A DNA stretch of 64,000 nt, taken from positions 6,182,208 through 6,246,207 of the forward strand of contig CM021322.1 of the NCBI GenBank assembly GCA_010645155.1, in the 5' to 3' direction. Each line of letters begins with the position of its first letter. Positions within the stretch are counted from its first letter, which is position 1. The translations under genes were made by a program, and so were the position numbers. Shown piece after piece: positions 52,201 through 57,729 of the stretch. The notes beneath the pieces are model-generated. The model saw nothing but the letters and a program-made list of their open reading frames with translations. It was not told where the DNA came from and ran no database searches. Origin of the DNA: Tigriopus japonicus (lineage: Eukaryota; Arthropoda; Copepoda; Harpacticoida; Harpacticidae).

Positions 52201-54991
52201 ATTTGACTTACTGATCAGATTCGCCTTCATGTCCCTCGTTCTTTTTTCCCCTCTTTACCTGGGACAAAAAGGCGGAGTTTCGAGAATGTGTGATTGATGA
52301 TGATGCTCCCAGAATATTAATGTCGTTATCAGCCATTGACAGATGAATTATAGTCCTCCTTGAATGGGTGCACTCGCCAGAGAGAGAGAGAGAGAGTATT
52401 AGAGTCCCATCTTGGTACGACTGACTCTCTTCTAGTACTTGGACCATGGTGTGTCTTTGGGATATTATCGAAGATGAAGTTCGCCCTCGAAGTGCAGTGG
52501 TTGGTTGGTTGTCTTCTTCATCAACGTGCGAGGTCCAGAATCGGTCTTGATCCAACTAACAAATTCCTAACTGAAGGACTGGATGAACGCACTACGTGCC
52601 TGTCGTTTCTCCGTCACTTTCTTCAGCATCATTGGCCTTCATGTTTTATTCATGACCTTGATCGTTGGCCGAGTAGTCGGTGCCCATATTCCTCATAACT
52701 GAGTCCGAGTAAAATGAAATGGACGTATCGAGAATGGAAAAAGTCGTCTGGCCTCATCTTGGGGAGGAAAAACCTGAACACACACGGACAGACTCGTATA
52801 GAAAAAGACACATACGTAGACAACACCTCTAGCCCATCATCTAACATTCGTTTTTTTTGCCTATCTGTGTGCCTTGGCTAATCTGTGGATCAACACACTT
52901 TTAGAATGTCTTGACATCACATGAATGTGTCCTTGTTTGACTTCATTTCTCGTTTGGTTTTTGACTTTACACAGAGTCGATTCAAGCTTAAAACTCACTC
53001 GGTCGAGTTGCCGATTCAGGAGAGACACGTTTTCTAAGTTTGATCTTGTCCATGATTGTGCGAGCAGTTGCGGTTTCGTTTTTGGTTAACGTTTCATGAC
53101 TTGATTGTGACTCTCCTCTCGAATTGAGCCCCACCCAGTCGAAGTTGTTCCGATGTTTTCGAGTTCTTGATTTGATCTACATTCATGGTCGTTCTCTCTA
53201 GGTGGTGGATGATCTCATCATTCAAACCGATAAGAAAACCAATGACCTTGAGGTGGAGAAAATTGTCGATCGCCATGTAAGCAAATGTGTCGCCCACCTT
53301 CCTGCCCATTTAATCCCTTCCACCAAGCCCAGCCCTGTCCACTAAACCCTTTGCACTGATAATCTATCCGTGTTATCATCAGGGCCCCGAATTGGGCCCT
53401 TTTTTGGCTTGGTGTTATGTTCTGCTTGCTGTTGACGACACAATATTTGTCACTCTTTCACGAACCATTGCATTGAAAGATGGACTTTTATCGTGATTTG
53501 ATTCCTTTACCATTCACCTTCATCAATGTGTTTTAAAGCAAACAACCAGCATGTTCTAATACTGCGTGCACTTGTGTTCCATTCTATCCAGCGTTATTTT
53601 CTTTATCCTAGGACCTTCATCCTGGAATGTTTTGATTGTGTATGAGTCCACGTTTAAAATCGGGACAAGAGCGACTGTCATTGATTTGGAACGGTTGCTT
53701 AATTACGGTGTCTAGATATTGTTTGAGGCATTTAATCACACATCCCCCCCATGTATATTTGATTGAAGAACTTCGCATAGTGTAGTATATTTAATCCTCA
53801 AGAGTAAATTATTGGCATCGAGGTTTGGCATGTTTTGGCCATGTAACAAAAGACGGATGTAAGAATTGTTAATTTCCTGTCCTTAAAAAAAGCCATGCTG
53901 CCAAGTATATTTATGTACATACTGTTCACGTCATGCTTTAACACTTGTTAAGAAATACATATCAAATGACAAATTGCTCGTAAATATTTAAAGATCAATT
54001 TCCAGAGGTAAGAGACCTCTGGTATGTCCGTAACGGATCGCGTTTCAACGCCAACATTACATGCATGACCAATTCTGAATGTCCGTCCTTGGCAATAAGA
54101 AGTACCATAATGTATGATTCTTTTGAAGGACAACGACATTGAAAAGAAGAGCTACCAGCTAAATAGACAGAGTGTGTAGCCGCAACCGTTTTCCTAGCAA
54201 TCATGTTATCATTATTAAGAATCTCTTTTCCAAGCCCCTTTTCCCACGTGTTCCAGGTTGAAACGGTGTTGGAAAATTGTCGTGCAGAGGAAACCGAGAG
54301 CCAAGAGCGACCCGCTTCAAAAGTCAAATTCACCGAAGATAAATCTGACGATGAAGAGGAGGTAATAATAGCAATCAAAGTGTTGTCATTACTTTCGACT
54401 TGATGTTTGGAAGTTGAAGCTAATTGGTTTTTGTTTCCGTTTCAATAGGGTGCTCCCGCCAAAGGATCAAAAGGTGCCGAGGAAAAGGAAAAGACAGGCA
54501 ATTCGCTCAATCCTCCCGGGGGAAAGACGAGGTGAGTAAACGATGGCAGAGAGATCCTTTTCTTTTCAAGGACACGCTTGAGTGAAATGCAAAGTGGGAG
54601 GAGGTGTCTACCATGGGAGACTCGAGCGTGATATTAATTGATTTTTGTTCCAGGAACGACAACTCGAATGTTCGTCGCATGCACACGGCTGTTCGTCTCA
54701 ATGAAGCCATCGTCAGCAAATCCCATGAGGCCAAACTAGTCATACTGAATCTGCCCAGTCCTCCCAAAACCATTGGTCCGGATCGTGACTCCAGCTGTAA
54801 GTGGAAGATCTGGCTTGTCTTTGAAGATCTACCGTAGAATGAAACTTTAACAACCGTTTCCGACGCAATGGTCATGAGACAAAGTTTTGCTCTTTCCAGA
54901 TATGGAATTCTTGGAAGTGCTCACTGAAGGCCTTGAACGCGTGATGATGGTTCGTGGTGGCGGACGCGAAGTCATCACGATCTACTCTTAA
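3832..54991 (+). CDS. kcc: K-Cl cotransporter (SLC12A4-7 family), whole multi-exon gene
   Basis: Electroneutral potassium-chloride symporter of the plasma membrane, which lowers cell Cl- and drives regulatory volume decrease. Eighteen common exons join in phase: 33140-33207, 35173-35427, 35496-35681, 37238-37476, 37548-37936, 38028-38184, 40001-40260, 40541-40673, 43863-43982, 44615-44814, 45285-45447, 47601-47972, 48926-49064, 53202-53276, 54257-54361, 54449-54531, 54654-54796, 54900-54991. They code for 1059 residues after the variable N-terminus, close to the roughly 1085-1150 usual for the family. Diagnostic strings include [14 protein letters not shown] (TM1), [32 protein letters not shown] (TM6), [11 protein letters not shown], and the C-terminus [12 protein letters not shown], all near-identical to animal KCCs. 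A four-cysteine glycosylated loop between TM5 and TM6 marks KCC rather than NKCC. Exon borders rest on GT/AG sites and phase, not on transcripts. The start given is the most distal candidate first exon. Confidence 0.95.
3929..5872. other. intron 1 sequence between first exons A and B
   Basis: AT-rich intronic DNA. The only recognisable item is the truncated MITE copy at about 4859-5204. Confidence 0.4.
4859..5204. mobile_element. truncated copy of Tc1/mariner-type MITE
   Basis: Matches the complete element at 23651-24045 over about 345 bp in the same orientation. Shared strings include AAACACTTG.CTTGAAAAGTC, GAATTGTTATCTGCCGCATC and ATTTCCGAGTTACGGACATG. It keeps the right terminal repeat (CGTTTCTTACGCATCACC) but lacks the left one. 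Confidence 0.8.
5873..5951 (+). CDS. kcc: kcc candidate alternative first exon B (26 aa)
   Basis: ATG followed by 26 codons ([20 protein letters not shown], then GYSPLA) and a consensus donor (agcag|gtaagt). It ends in phase 1, as do the other candidate first exons, and would give a 1085-residue transporter with the shortest N-terminus. No SPAK/OSR1 motif is seen. Being short, it could be a chance ORF with a chance donor. Transcript data would decide. Confidence 0.4.
5952..7691. other. non-coding stretch before first exon C
   Basis: No supportable gene. From about 6500 to 7400 the DNA is somewhat more GC-rich than around it and could be the promoter and 5'UTR of exon C, which is inference from position and composition. 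Confidence 0.35.
7692..7962 (+). CDS. kcc: kcc alternative first exon C (90 aa, RFSV motif)
   Basis: Encodes a Ser/Gly-rich, disordered 90-residue N-terminus that ends with a phase-1 donor (catcctg|gtgagt) fitting the acceptor at 33140 and gives a 1149-residue isoform. I chose the ATG at 7692, with a second Met next to it, because the open frame upstream has only a TTG. Two features stand out. A four-residue repeat ([17 protein letters not shown], residues about 20-36) is built from 12-base units. An RFSV motif at residues 45-48 (7824-7835) matches the RFx[V/I] docking site used by SPAK/OSR1 kinases in cation-chloride cotransporters. The end of the exon is acidic. Without the phosphorylation-motif match and phase match I would not be able to assign it from homology alone. 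Confidence 0.75.
7747..7797 (+). repeat. 12-bp coding tandem repeat in exon C
   Basis: Four 12-base units of the type TCGCCCAACAAA, with third-position differences, encode [17 protein letters not shown]. The synonymous differences show that the repeat is not brand new. Confidence 0.8.
8565..9130. repeat. cluster of self-complementary GTATCTAGATAAAGATAC repeats
   Basis: At least ten degenerate copies of AAGTATCTAGATAAAGATAC, in both orientations, are separated by TTTCCCGAAAA-like spacers. Each unit is nearly palindromic (AGTATCTAGATA / TATCTAGATACT). The cluster is broken at about 8815-8955 by sequence with ATGCATTATGC-type motifs. It looks like a foldback-type element or an ageing minisatellite. 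Confidence 0.8.
9583..9829. mobile_element. non-autonomous hAT transposon (MITE), 247 bp
   Basis: The left end CAGGGGTCGGCAACC is the classic hAT terminal repeat. The right end, reversed, reads CAAGTCGGCAATCG. An 8-bp target duplication ATCTAGAG / ATCTATAG (9575-9582, 9830-9837; one mismatch) fits the known hAT target preference NTCTAGAN. The interior is full of GGCCCAC motifs. No transposase. Confidence 0.88.
10976..11160 (+). pseudogene. Tc1/mariner-like transposase fragment (HTH region)
   Basis: [34 protein letters not shown] resembles the N-terminal helix-turn-helix of Tc1/mariner-type transposases (RxxxxxLxxAGxxxxxIAxxVGVSxxTVY). After it comes a near-repeat of the recognition helix ([11 protein letters not shown]), a stop, and then [11 protein letters not shown] in the same frame, as in the linker of such enzymes. 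Only about 60 codons remain, with no catalytic domain. It is a dead fragment. Confidence 0.55.
12038..12913. mobile_element. probable hAT-like element, 876 bp
   Basis: The left end TAAGGTTGCACAAAT and the reversed right end TAGGGCTGCATATTT match at 11 of 15 bases and resemble hAT ends. The flanks CTTATGAC and TTCATGAC match at 6 of 8. The interior has many ATGCCAAAAATGC-type repeats on both sides (12150-12240 and 12795-12890). The weaker ends make this less certain than the other three. Confidence 0.45.
13181..13484. mobile_element. non-autonomous hAT-like element, 304 bp
   Basis: Perfect 16-bp terminal inverted repeats TAGTGATGGACCGAAA, flanked by an 8-bp target duplication TTAAAAAC / TTAAAGAC (13173-13180, 13485-13492; one mismatch). 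Sub-terminal CCGAAACCGAAA and TTTCGGCCGAAA motifs occur on both sides. No ORF. This is a typical hAT MITE. Confidence 0.9.
19073..20415 (+). CDS. kcc: kcc alternative first exons D1+D2 (275-aa N-terminus)
   Basis: Two exons, 19073-19458 and 19976-20415, separated by a 517-bp intron (donor ttcaag|gtgaga, acceptor tttatcaatcag). D1 ends in phase 2 and D2 restores the frame exactly. D2 ends in phase 1 (gcaag|gtaaga), like the other first exons, and so fits 33140. An in-frame TAA about 50 bases upstream supports the ATG at 19073. The 275-residue N-terminus is rich in Ser, Pro, Thr and acidic residues (for example [15 protein letters not shown] and [14 protein letters not shown]), with many proline-directed sites and no RFx[V/I]. 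The isoform would be 1334 residues, unusually long for a KCC. D2 also has its own ATG at 20019 ([10 protein letters not shown]) that could start a shorter form. Confidence 0.75.
20416..23650. other. intronic region after first exon D
   Basis: No gene or distinct repeat that I can support. Confidence 0.35.
23651..24045. mobile_element. Tc1/mariner-type MITE, 395 bp, complete
   Basis: Ends CCGGGTGTTTCAAAAGAAAC and, reversed, CCGGGTGATGCATAAGAAAC: 16 of 20 equal, followed by a common GG. It is flanked on both sides by TA (23649-23650 and 24046-24047), the target duplication of the Tc1/mariner superfamily. There is no transposase ORF. A second, truncated copy lies at 4859-5204, which proves it is an interspersed repeat. 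Confidence 0.88.
24260..24287 (+). CDS. possible mini first exon of kcc (9 aa)
   Basis: ATG, eight further codons (MSPFPYIEK) and a consensus donor (aaaag|gtaagc), again phase 1. A pyrimidine-rich AG (ccctttag) sits directly before the ATG. It is short enough to arise by chance and is listed only because it fits the same acceptor phase as the other candidate first exons. Confidence 0.2.
24288..26396. promoter_or_regulatory. GC-richer region upstream of first exon E
   Basis: From about 24800 to 26150 the base composition is visibly more GC-rich than the flanking introns, with an (AG)n run at about 24903-24919. The position directly before the RFKV-coding first exon suggests promoter and 5'UTR. 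No defined motif is claimed. Confidence 0.3.
26397..26706 (+). CDS. kcc: kcc alternative first exon E (103 aa, RFKV motif)
   Basis: ATG at 26397 opens 103 codons and ends with a phase-1 donor (cagatg|gtaagc) that fits the acceptor at 33140, giving an isoform of 1162 residues. The N-terminus is Ser/Pro-rich with a proline stretch ([16 protein letters not shown]), acidic residues and several SP sites. RFKV at residues 17-20 (26445-26456), preceded by Ser, matches the SPAK/OSR1 docking consensus. The open frame reaches six bases upstream to a GTG, so ATG is the natural start. A more GC-rich stretch of about 1.3 kb precedes it and may hold the promoter and 5'UTR, which is inference. Confidence 0.8.
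26707..32098. other. intronic region between first exons E and F
   Basis: No gene supported. A (TA)n run lies at about 27166-27178. An ATG-initiated 141-codon frame at 31626-32051 ends 48 bases before exon F. It has a hydrophobic stretch but no family match, and may be an upstream ORF in a leader. Confidence 0.35.
32099..32342 (+). CDS. kcc: kcc alternative first exon F (81 aa)
   Basis: ATG at 32099 opens 81 codons (beginning [18 protein letters not shown]) and ends with a phase-1 donor (cagaag|gtaacc) only 797 bp from the first common exon. The isoform would be 1140 residues. The exon ends in an acidic, serine-rich tail ([15 protein letters not shown]) that looks like casein-kinase-2 substrate sequence. 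It has no RFx[V/I] motif. A possible acceptor (tttgcctcag, ending 32070) precedes the ATG, so a non-coding upstream exon is possible. As the most proximal first exon it is a likely default isoform, though that is inference. Confidence 0.75.
32343..33139. other. intron between first exon F and common exon 2
   Basis: 797 bp, with a (TG)n microsatellite at 32903-32922 and a (TAA)n run at about 32491-32504. No other feature. Confidence 0.6.
32903..32922. repeat. (TG)n microsatellite
   Basis: About ten uninterrupted GT units between first exon F and common exon 2. Confidence 0.95.
33140..33207 (+). CDS. kcc: kcc common exon 2 (N-terminal domain)
   Basis: First exon shared by all isoforms. Acceptor gtcttgcag, phase 1 in, phase 0 out (cag|gtaaga). 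Encodes [20 protein letters not shown] and LYQ. The opening G-D corresponds to the GDGN-like start of the shared region in vertebrate KCCs, where alternative first exons also join. Confidence 0.85.
33208..35172. other. kcc intron 2
   Basis: 1965 bp. No gene or clear repeat seen. Confidence 0.5.
35173..35427 (+). CDS. kcc: kcc exon 3 (TM1 and start of TM2)
   Basis: 85 codons, phase 0 at both ends (acceptor ctttcag, donor gtg|gtaaga). Encodes the last part of the N-terminal domain ([20 protein letters not shown]), then TM1 ([19 protein letters not shown]), which in cation-chloride cotransporters lines the K+ and Cl- sites, and the beginning of TM2. Confidence 0.95.
35496..35681 (+). CDS. kcc: kcc exon 4 (TM2-TM3)
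   Basis: 62 codons, phase 0/0, after a 68-bp intron. Encodes [20 protein letters not shown], then [20 protein letters not shown] and TM3. The [21 protein letters not shown] block is the strongest KCC signature in the gene. Confidence 0.95.
35682..37237. other. kcc intron 4
   Basis: 1556 bp, AT-rich. Nothing supportable inside. Confidence 0.5.
37238..37476 (+). CDS. kcc: kcc exon 5 (TM4-TM5)
   Basis: Acceptor tgtattgcag, donor gcaaa|gtgcga (weak), phase 0 in and 2 out. Encodes the loop after TM3, then [15 protein letters not shown] (TM4) and [20 protein letters not shown] (TM5). The reading frame runs on past the donor without a stop. The 71-bp intron that follows is inferred because the KCC-like protein resumes in another frame after it. 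Confidence 0.9.
37548..37936 (+). CDS. kcc: kcc exon 6 (large extracellular loop, start of TM6)
   Basis: Begins after acceptor gttctag and ends at actg|gtgagt. Encodes [19 protein letters not shown] and the rest of the extracellular loop. It holds four cysteines (in NVC, SCN, MFC, YIC contexts), as in other KCCs, and N-glycosylation sequons NKT, NDT and NDT. It ends with [17 protein letters not shown] leading into TM6. Confidence 0.92.
38028..38184 (+). CDS. kcc: kcc exon 7 (TM6-TM7)
   Basis: Acceptor atctttcag, donor gataa|gtacgt, phase 1 in and 2 out. Encodes [20 protein letters not shown], which is almost invariant in KCCs, and TM7, ending LLLRDK. The frame reads on into the intron for 19 codons before a stop. 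Confidence 0.95.
38185..40000. other. kcc intron 7
   Basis: 1816 bp. Nothing supportable inside. Short ORFs lack any motif. Confidence 0.5.
40001..40260 (+). CDS. kcc: kcc exon 8 (TM8, start of TM9)
   Basis: Acceptor atgatttcag, donor aatag|gtgcgt, phase 2 in and 1 out. Encodes [22 protein letters not shown]8 with [31 protein letters not shown] and the start of TM9 ([15 protein letters not shown]). Confidence 0.95.
40541..40673 (+). CDS. kcc: kcc exon 9 (TM9-TM10)
   Basis: Acceptor ttaattccag, donor attg|gtaagt, phase 1 in and 2 out. Encodes [30 protein letters not shown] and [14 protein letters not shown], a segment nearly identical to vertebrate KCCs. Confidence 0.95.
42495..42587. other. 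assembly gap (93 N)
   Basis: A run of 93 undetermined bases. The true length is unknown. It lies inside an intron, so no kcc coding sequence appears to be lost. Confidence 0.99.
42615..42695 (-). repeat. tRNA-like SINE fragment
   Basis: On the minus strand, TGGCCGCGCGTA resembles a tRNA A box (TRGCNNAGYNGG) and GAGTTCGAGTCC resembles a B box (GGTTCGANTCC), about 50 bases apart. The acceptor and anticodon stems do not pair, so it is not a working tRNA. A tRNA-derived SINE head, cut by the assembly gap, is the best explanation. Confidence 0.4.
43001..43039. repeat. (GGTT)n/(GGCA)n simple repeat
   Basis: GTTGGTTGGTTGGTTGGTCG passing into GGCAGGCAGGCAGG. A compound microsatellite in kcc intron 9. 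Confidence 0.95.
43166..43208. repeat. (GAAA)n microsatellite
   Basis: About ten GAAA units with minor interruptions at the edges, in kcc intron 9. Confidence 0.97.
43863..43982 (+). CDS. kcc: kcc exon 10 (TM11-TM12)
   Basis: Acceptor tttctttcag, donor gagg|gtaagc, phase 2 in and out. Encodes [40 protein letters not shown], the last two membrane helices. It lies beyond the 3.2-kb intron that contains the assembly gap. Confidence 0.95.
43983..44614. other. kcc intron 10
   Basis: 632 bp. Nothing notable. Confidence 0.6.
44615..44814 (+). CDS. kcc: kcc exon 11 (start of C-terminal domain)
   Basis: Acceptor ttacttag, donor aaag|gtaaga, phase 2 in and 1 out. Encodes [55 protein letters not shown]. 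This is the first part of the cytosolic regulatory domain and mirrors the vertebrate sequence closely. Confidence 0.95.
44815..45284. other. kcc intron 11
   Basis: 470 bp. Nothing notable. Confidence 0.6.
45285..45447 (+). CDS. kcc: kcc exon 12 (C-terminal domain)
   Basis: Acceptor gttacttacag, donor catct|gtaagt, phase 1 in and 2 out. Encodes [40 protein letters not shown] and [13 protein letters not shown]. It matches the GEAQAAE..IK..KVKGF region of KCCs. Confidence 0.93.
45448..47600. other. kcc intron 12
   Basis: 2153 bp. Overlapping open frames of 160-185 codons on opposite strands near 46564-47360 have no recognisable domain and are treated as chance. Confidence 0.5.
47601..47972 (+). 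CDS. kcc: kcc exon 13 (C-terminal domain)
   Basis: Acceptor tcttcccacag, donor ttgag|gtgagt, phase 2 in and out, 372 nt. Encodes [20 protein letters not shown], ... [20 protein letters not shown], ... [21 protein letters not shown] long minus-strand ORF opposite this exon is a shadow of it. Confidence 0.95.
47973..48925. other. kcc intron 13
   Basis: 953 bp. Nothing supportable inside. Confidence 0.6.
48926..49064 (+). CDS. kcc: kcc exon 14 (first regulatory Thr site)
   Basis: Acceptor tatttcag, donor atg|gtaagc, phase 2 in and 0 out. Encodes [45 protein letters not shown]. The Thr in [10 protein letters not shown] (48993-48995) aligns with Thr991 of human KCC3, one of the two WNK-SPAK controlled inhibitory phosphorylation sites. 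Confidence 0.93.
49065..53201. other. kcc intron 14
   Basis: 4137 bp. It holds an ACT/ATT-rich stretch near 50668-50706 and an (AG)n microsatellite at 52379-52396. No gene supported. Because exons 15 and 16 are small, further cassette exons could be hidden here. Confidence 0.5.
52379..52396. repeat. (AG)n microsatellite
   Basis: Nine AG units in kcc intron 14. Confidence 0.9.
53202..53276 (+). CDS. kcc: kcc exon 15 (25-aa linker exon)
   Basis: Acceptor ttctctctag, donor gccat|gtaagc, exactly 25 codons, phase 0 at both ends, so it can be skipped without a frameshift. Encodes [25 protein letters not shown]. It lies after a 4.1-kb intron. The position between the two conserved regulatory blocks and the open frame support it. 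The sequence itself is poorly conserved with vertebrates. Confidence 0.75.
53277..54256. other. kcc intron 15
   Basis: 980 bp. Nothing notable. Confidence 0.6.
54257..54361 (+). CDS. kcc: kcc exon 16 (35-aa acidic linker exon)
   Basis: Acceptor cgtgttccag, donor gag|gtaata, 35 codons, phase 0 at both ends. Encodes [43 protein letters not shown] may correspond to the KVHMTWTKDK stretch of vertebrate KCCs, which is a tentative alignment. Confidence 0.8.
54449..54531 (+). CDS. kcc: kcc exon 17 (Lys/Glu/Gly linker)
   Basis: Acceptor gtttcaatag, donor acgag|gtgagt, phase 0 in and 2 out. Encodes [27 protein letters not shown], a charged, probably disordered segment. Confidence 0.8.
54654..54796 (+). 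CDS. kcc: kcc exon 18 (second regulatory Thr site)
   Basis: Acceptor tttgttccag, donor agct|gtaagt, phase 2 in and 1 out. Encodes [40 protein letters not shown]. The Thr in [11 protein letters not shown] (54685-54687) aligns with Thr1048 of human KCC3. Confidence 0.95.
54900..54991 (+). CDS. kcc: kcc last coding exon 19
   Basis: Acceptor gctctttccag, then [30 protein letters not shown] and TAA (54989-54991). The terminal GGG-x-EVITIYS is the hallmark C-terminus of SLC12A4-7 proteins. Confidence 0.97.
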
Positions 54992-57095
54992 GCTTAATGG
55001 ATGGAACAAAAGAGCACACACACACTTGTAACACTTGTAAGTCATCTCTCGCCAAGTCCACCGTTCTCAAGTGATCCCTACAAGAGCCAGTCATATTCAT
55101 CACATTTAACGTCCACACAAAAGGTCTCGATGTGGAACATGGCCTAACCCACCAACCCAAAAACTGCGTAGAACGAACAAGAGTTGGAAGATGAATTTGC
55201 TTAGCGAAAAACAACGACAGTTAGGGAATCGGTGTCAAGCATCCATCGTCTCAACTCTGGTGCTAAAAACACAACTAAATTGCTCGATTTTTCCACCCTC
55301 AACGCCCCCACCGTTTCTTTTGAATTCTATACGCTGCACATGTATGATGATCATGATGATATTATTATTGCTACTAACTGTTCTAATGACGATGATTCGT
55401 GATGCAACGACCGAGTAGGACCCCTTTCAACTCGTTGTTTCATTCGAGATTGGCGTCATTTTTTATTTCCATTAACCGTTTCCCACTCTTTGGGAGCCGT
55501 TACGGGTTTGACTCTGATCGATTTTGCAATTCGTCACCCGGAGCAATGAAAGCGAGAACCTCAACCCAACTCAGCAGCCCAACAGATATTTTAAAAGATC
55601 CTCATCTCAAATTGTTTCAATTCGACCCGGTTATAATTTCAATATAAAATTGTCAAACCTTTATCAATGGTGCAGCTCCCTTTATCCCCCAATTTTTCTT
55701 CCTCACTTTCCTCTGGTCATGAATTAAAGTTCGGAACTTTTGCTTCAATCACTTGATGCATGACTTTGAATCTCCCTTCTCCGTCTTCTGTGTGCAAAAC
55801 TCTTGTTGATGTGCGAATATTCATTTTCCCTTGTCCCTTCTCAAGTCCAGGGCATGTCATGGTCAGATTGTAGCTTGCCTTGAAAGCAAATTGGAATCTC
55901 TCGCCCAAGCCAATACATCACTTCCCGATTACCCACCCATCGCCCAACCGTCATAGTTCACTCCCCCGACCGCAAACTTGGAAACCAAGCCAACAAAGAA
56001 AGAGTAGTCGTACCTTACGTCGTATATGTCTGTAAACCACTGCTTCTCCTCGTGCGTAGTACTGTACATATCCGAGCTAAAATGCGGGCAAAACACCTCC
56101 TCTTGGTGCTAGAAGAAGATCATGATTTACCCACCCCCGGATTGTATGTAAGCCTAAACTGAAATAACCCCACTTTCCTTTGGTTAACGATGATATTTGA
56201 CCCTTCAAAGCAGGTCAGTTTTTTAGCCTATCTTCTTCCTCATGTGTGCGTGCAAACTTCATCATGATATCTACCACCTAAGCATCTCTCTTTGCATGAG
56301 CCATCTTCTTGACTAAACAAACTCTCCATTGATGATCTTTACTCCTAAGTAGCATTTGAAAACAATGTAACGAAACATACTGATCCATGGTCATCTGTCA
56401 TTGCCACGCTCACTTTGTTGCGCCCTCACACGGAAGAAGAAGATGGTTCAAGAAGGGCCTCAAAGGTCGTCGAAAGATTGACTTTTGGGACTGGCTTCGG
56501 AACGGGTTTAGCACGCTGTTGAAGCATTCTTCACGATCAAGGCCAATACTTTTTAAGAGTAGACACGGCCCGAATCACTTTGGAACAAACGGCTTTCGAC
56601 CATTGGAGTTCCCAAGGCAAATATCTCGATCGAATCAACAAAGTCCCCACCCATCCCACCGCTCAAAACAGAACAAAAGCAAACAAGATCAGTTGTTCAG
56701 CTAAGTTAACTAACTCTTCATTATTATACTTGTAATAGTACTACGAACGCATGATTTGGTGTCCTTGTCGACTCTTGTATTTAATAACGAGCAATTGAAC
56801 TCGCTCGAGGGTTGGAAAACCATCAAAACCATACCTGGCCGCATCCCCCGACAGTGAGGATCCACCGGATCCCAGAGCGAATGTTCCGATAAAATATACT
56901 ATAATTATATATTTAGACAATTTAGAAGAAACAAGAAAAAACAGCCGCTTCAATGAATGTATACCCAGTTTAGCACCGCAGTACCACTAGGGACAAGTTC
57001 CAATGATTTCATGAAGAAGACGAAAAAGTTGCAAAGAAAAGTAAATAAAAAACTACACTTGAGAATAATAAAACAACCATACATTTAAGGTTCAT
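54992..57095 (+). other. probable 3'UTR of kcc
   Basis: About 2.1 kb after the kcc stop with no supportable coding region. The first canonical plus-strand AATAAA signals near a plausible end are at 57044-57049 and 57067-57072. Where the transcript really ends is inference. Confidence 0.5.
57044..57072 (+). terminator. kcc polyadenylation signals (two AATAAA)
   Basis: AATAAA at 57044-57049 and again at 57067-57072, followed by a T/G-rich stretch (gattcattgtgtgcgttttatt) like a downstream element. These are the best candidates for the end of the kcc transcript. Confidence 0.5.
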
Positions 57096-57111
57096 GATTC
57101 ATTGTGTGCGT

Positions 57112-57117
57112 TTTATT
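57112..57117 (-). terminator. candidate minus-strand polyadenylation signal
   Basis: The forward string tttatt reads AATAAA on the minus strand, 40 bases from the kcc signals. It could end the DNAJC1 transcript, which would then have a 3'UTR of about 1.5 kb. Another tttatt near 57446 is an alternative. Confidence 0.3.
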
Positions 57118-57483
57118 GGCATGACGGTTAGCAGGGACATTAGAAGAATAAAAAATGATATCAACGACACTCTGGCAATGACAATTTCACTGTGATCTTG
57201 GGGGAGATGGGAACACTCCTTTGGGAGGTTATTCGGAGCAAGGTTTCTAATTATGGTTGCTAATTTCACCATGAAATAGTACGAGAGACTCGATTTCTTT
57301 ACTTTTTTCTTTTTCCGTCTTAATGCAATGAAGGAAAGTGTTCTTTTACTGAGCAAGAATCCTAATCAAGCTTCTTATTTTCATTAAGTTTTCTGGAATT
57401 TGATGGCTTTAATCCAAAACAAGTAAAAGAAAAACAGCCGGAAATTTTATTTCTTTGTTTTGCTTGTCATGGACTTCCTAAAT

Positions 57484-57729
57484 CGGTTGTTGAGGTACTT
57501 TTGAAGTATAGTAGAAGCATAAAAGAAACACAAAAGAAGCATATGAGATGGAGTAGAAAAGCCATGCTCCAACAAGTTGTACTATGTAAGCTGCGTTTTT
57601 CAATCGTACCTTATGTGGCGAAACTTGATCGAGCATGGTTATTTCTACTTCGCCTCATATGATTCTTTCATGCCTCTTTGATACTTCAAGATATACTTCT
57701 AGTATACTTCAAAACTACCTCAACAACCG
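57484..57729. repeat. foldback inverted repeat, 246 bp
   Basis: The left arm begins CGGTTGTTGAGGTACTTTTG and the right arm ends with its reverse complement, with one mismatch in that stretch (AAAACTACCTCAACAACCG). Similarity continues, with gaps, over most of both about 90-100-bp arms (AGTATAGTAGAAG, CATATGAG, GAGTAGAAA, CATGCTC), leaving a spacer of about 60 bp. This is typical of a MITE or foldback element. No target duplication is obvious. Confidence 0.7.
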
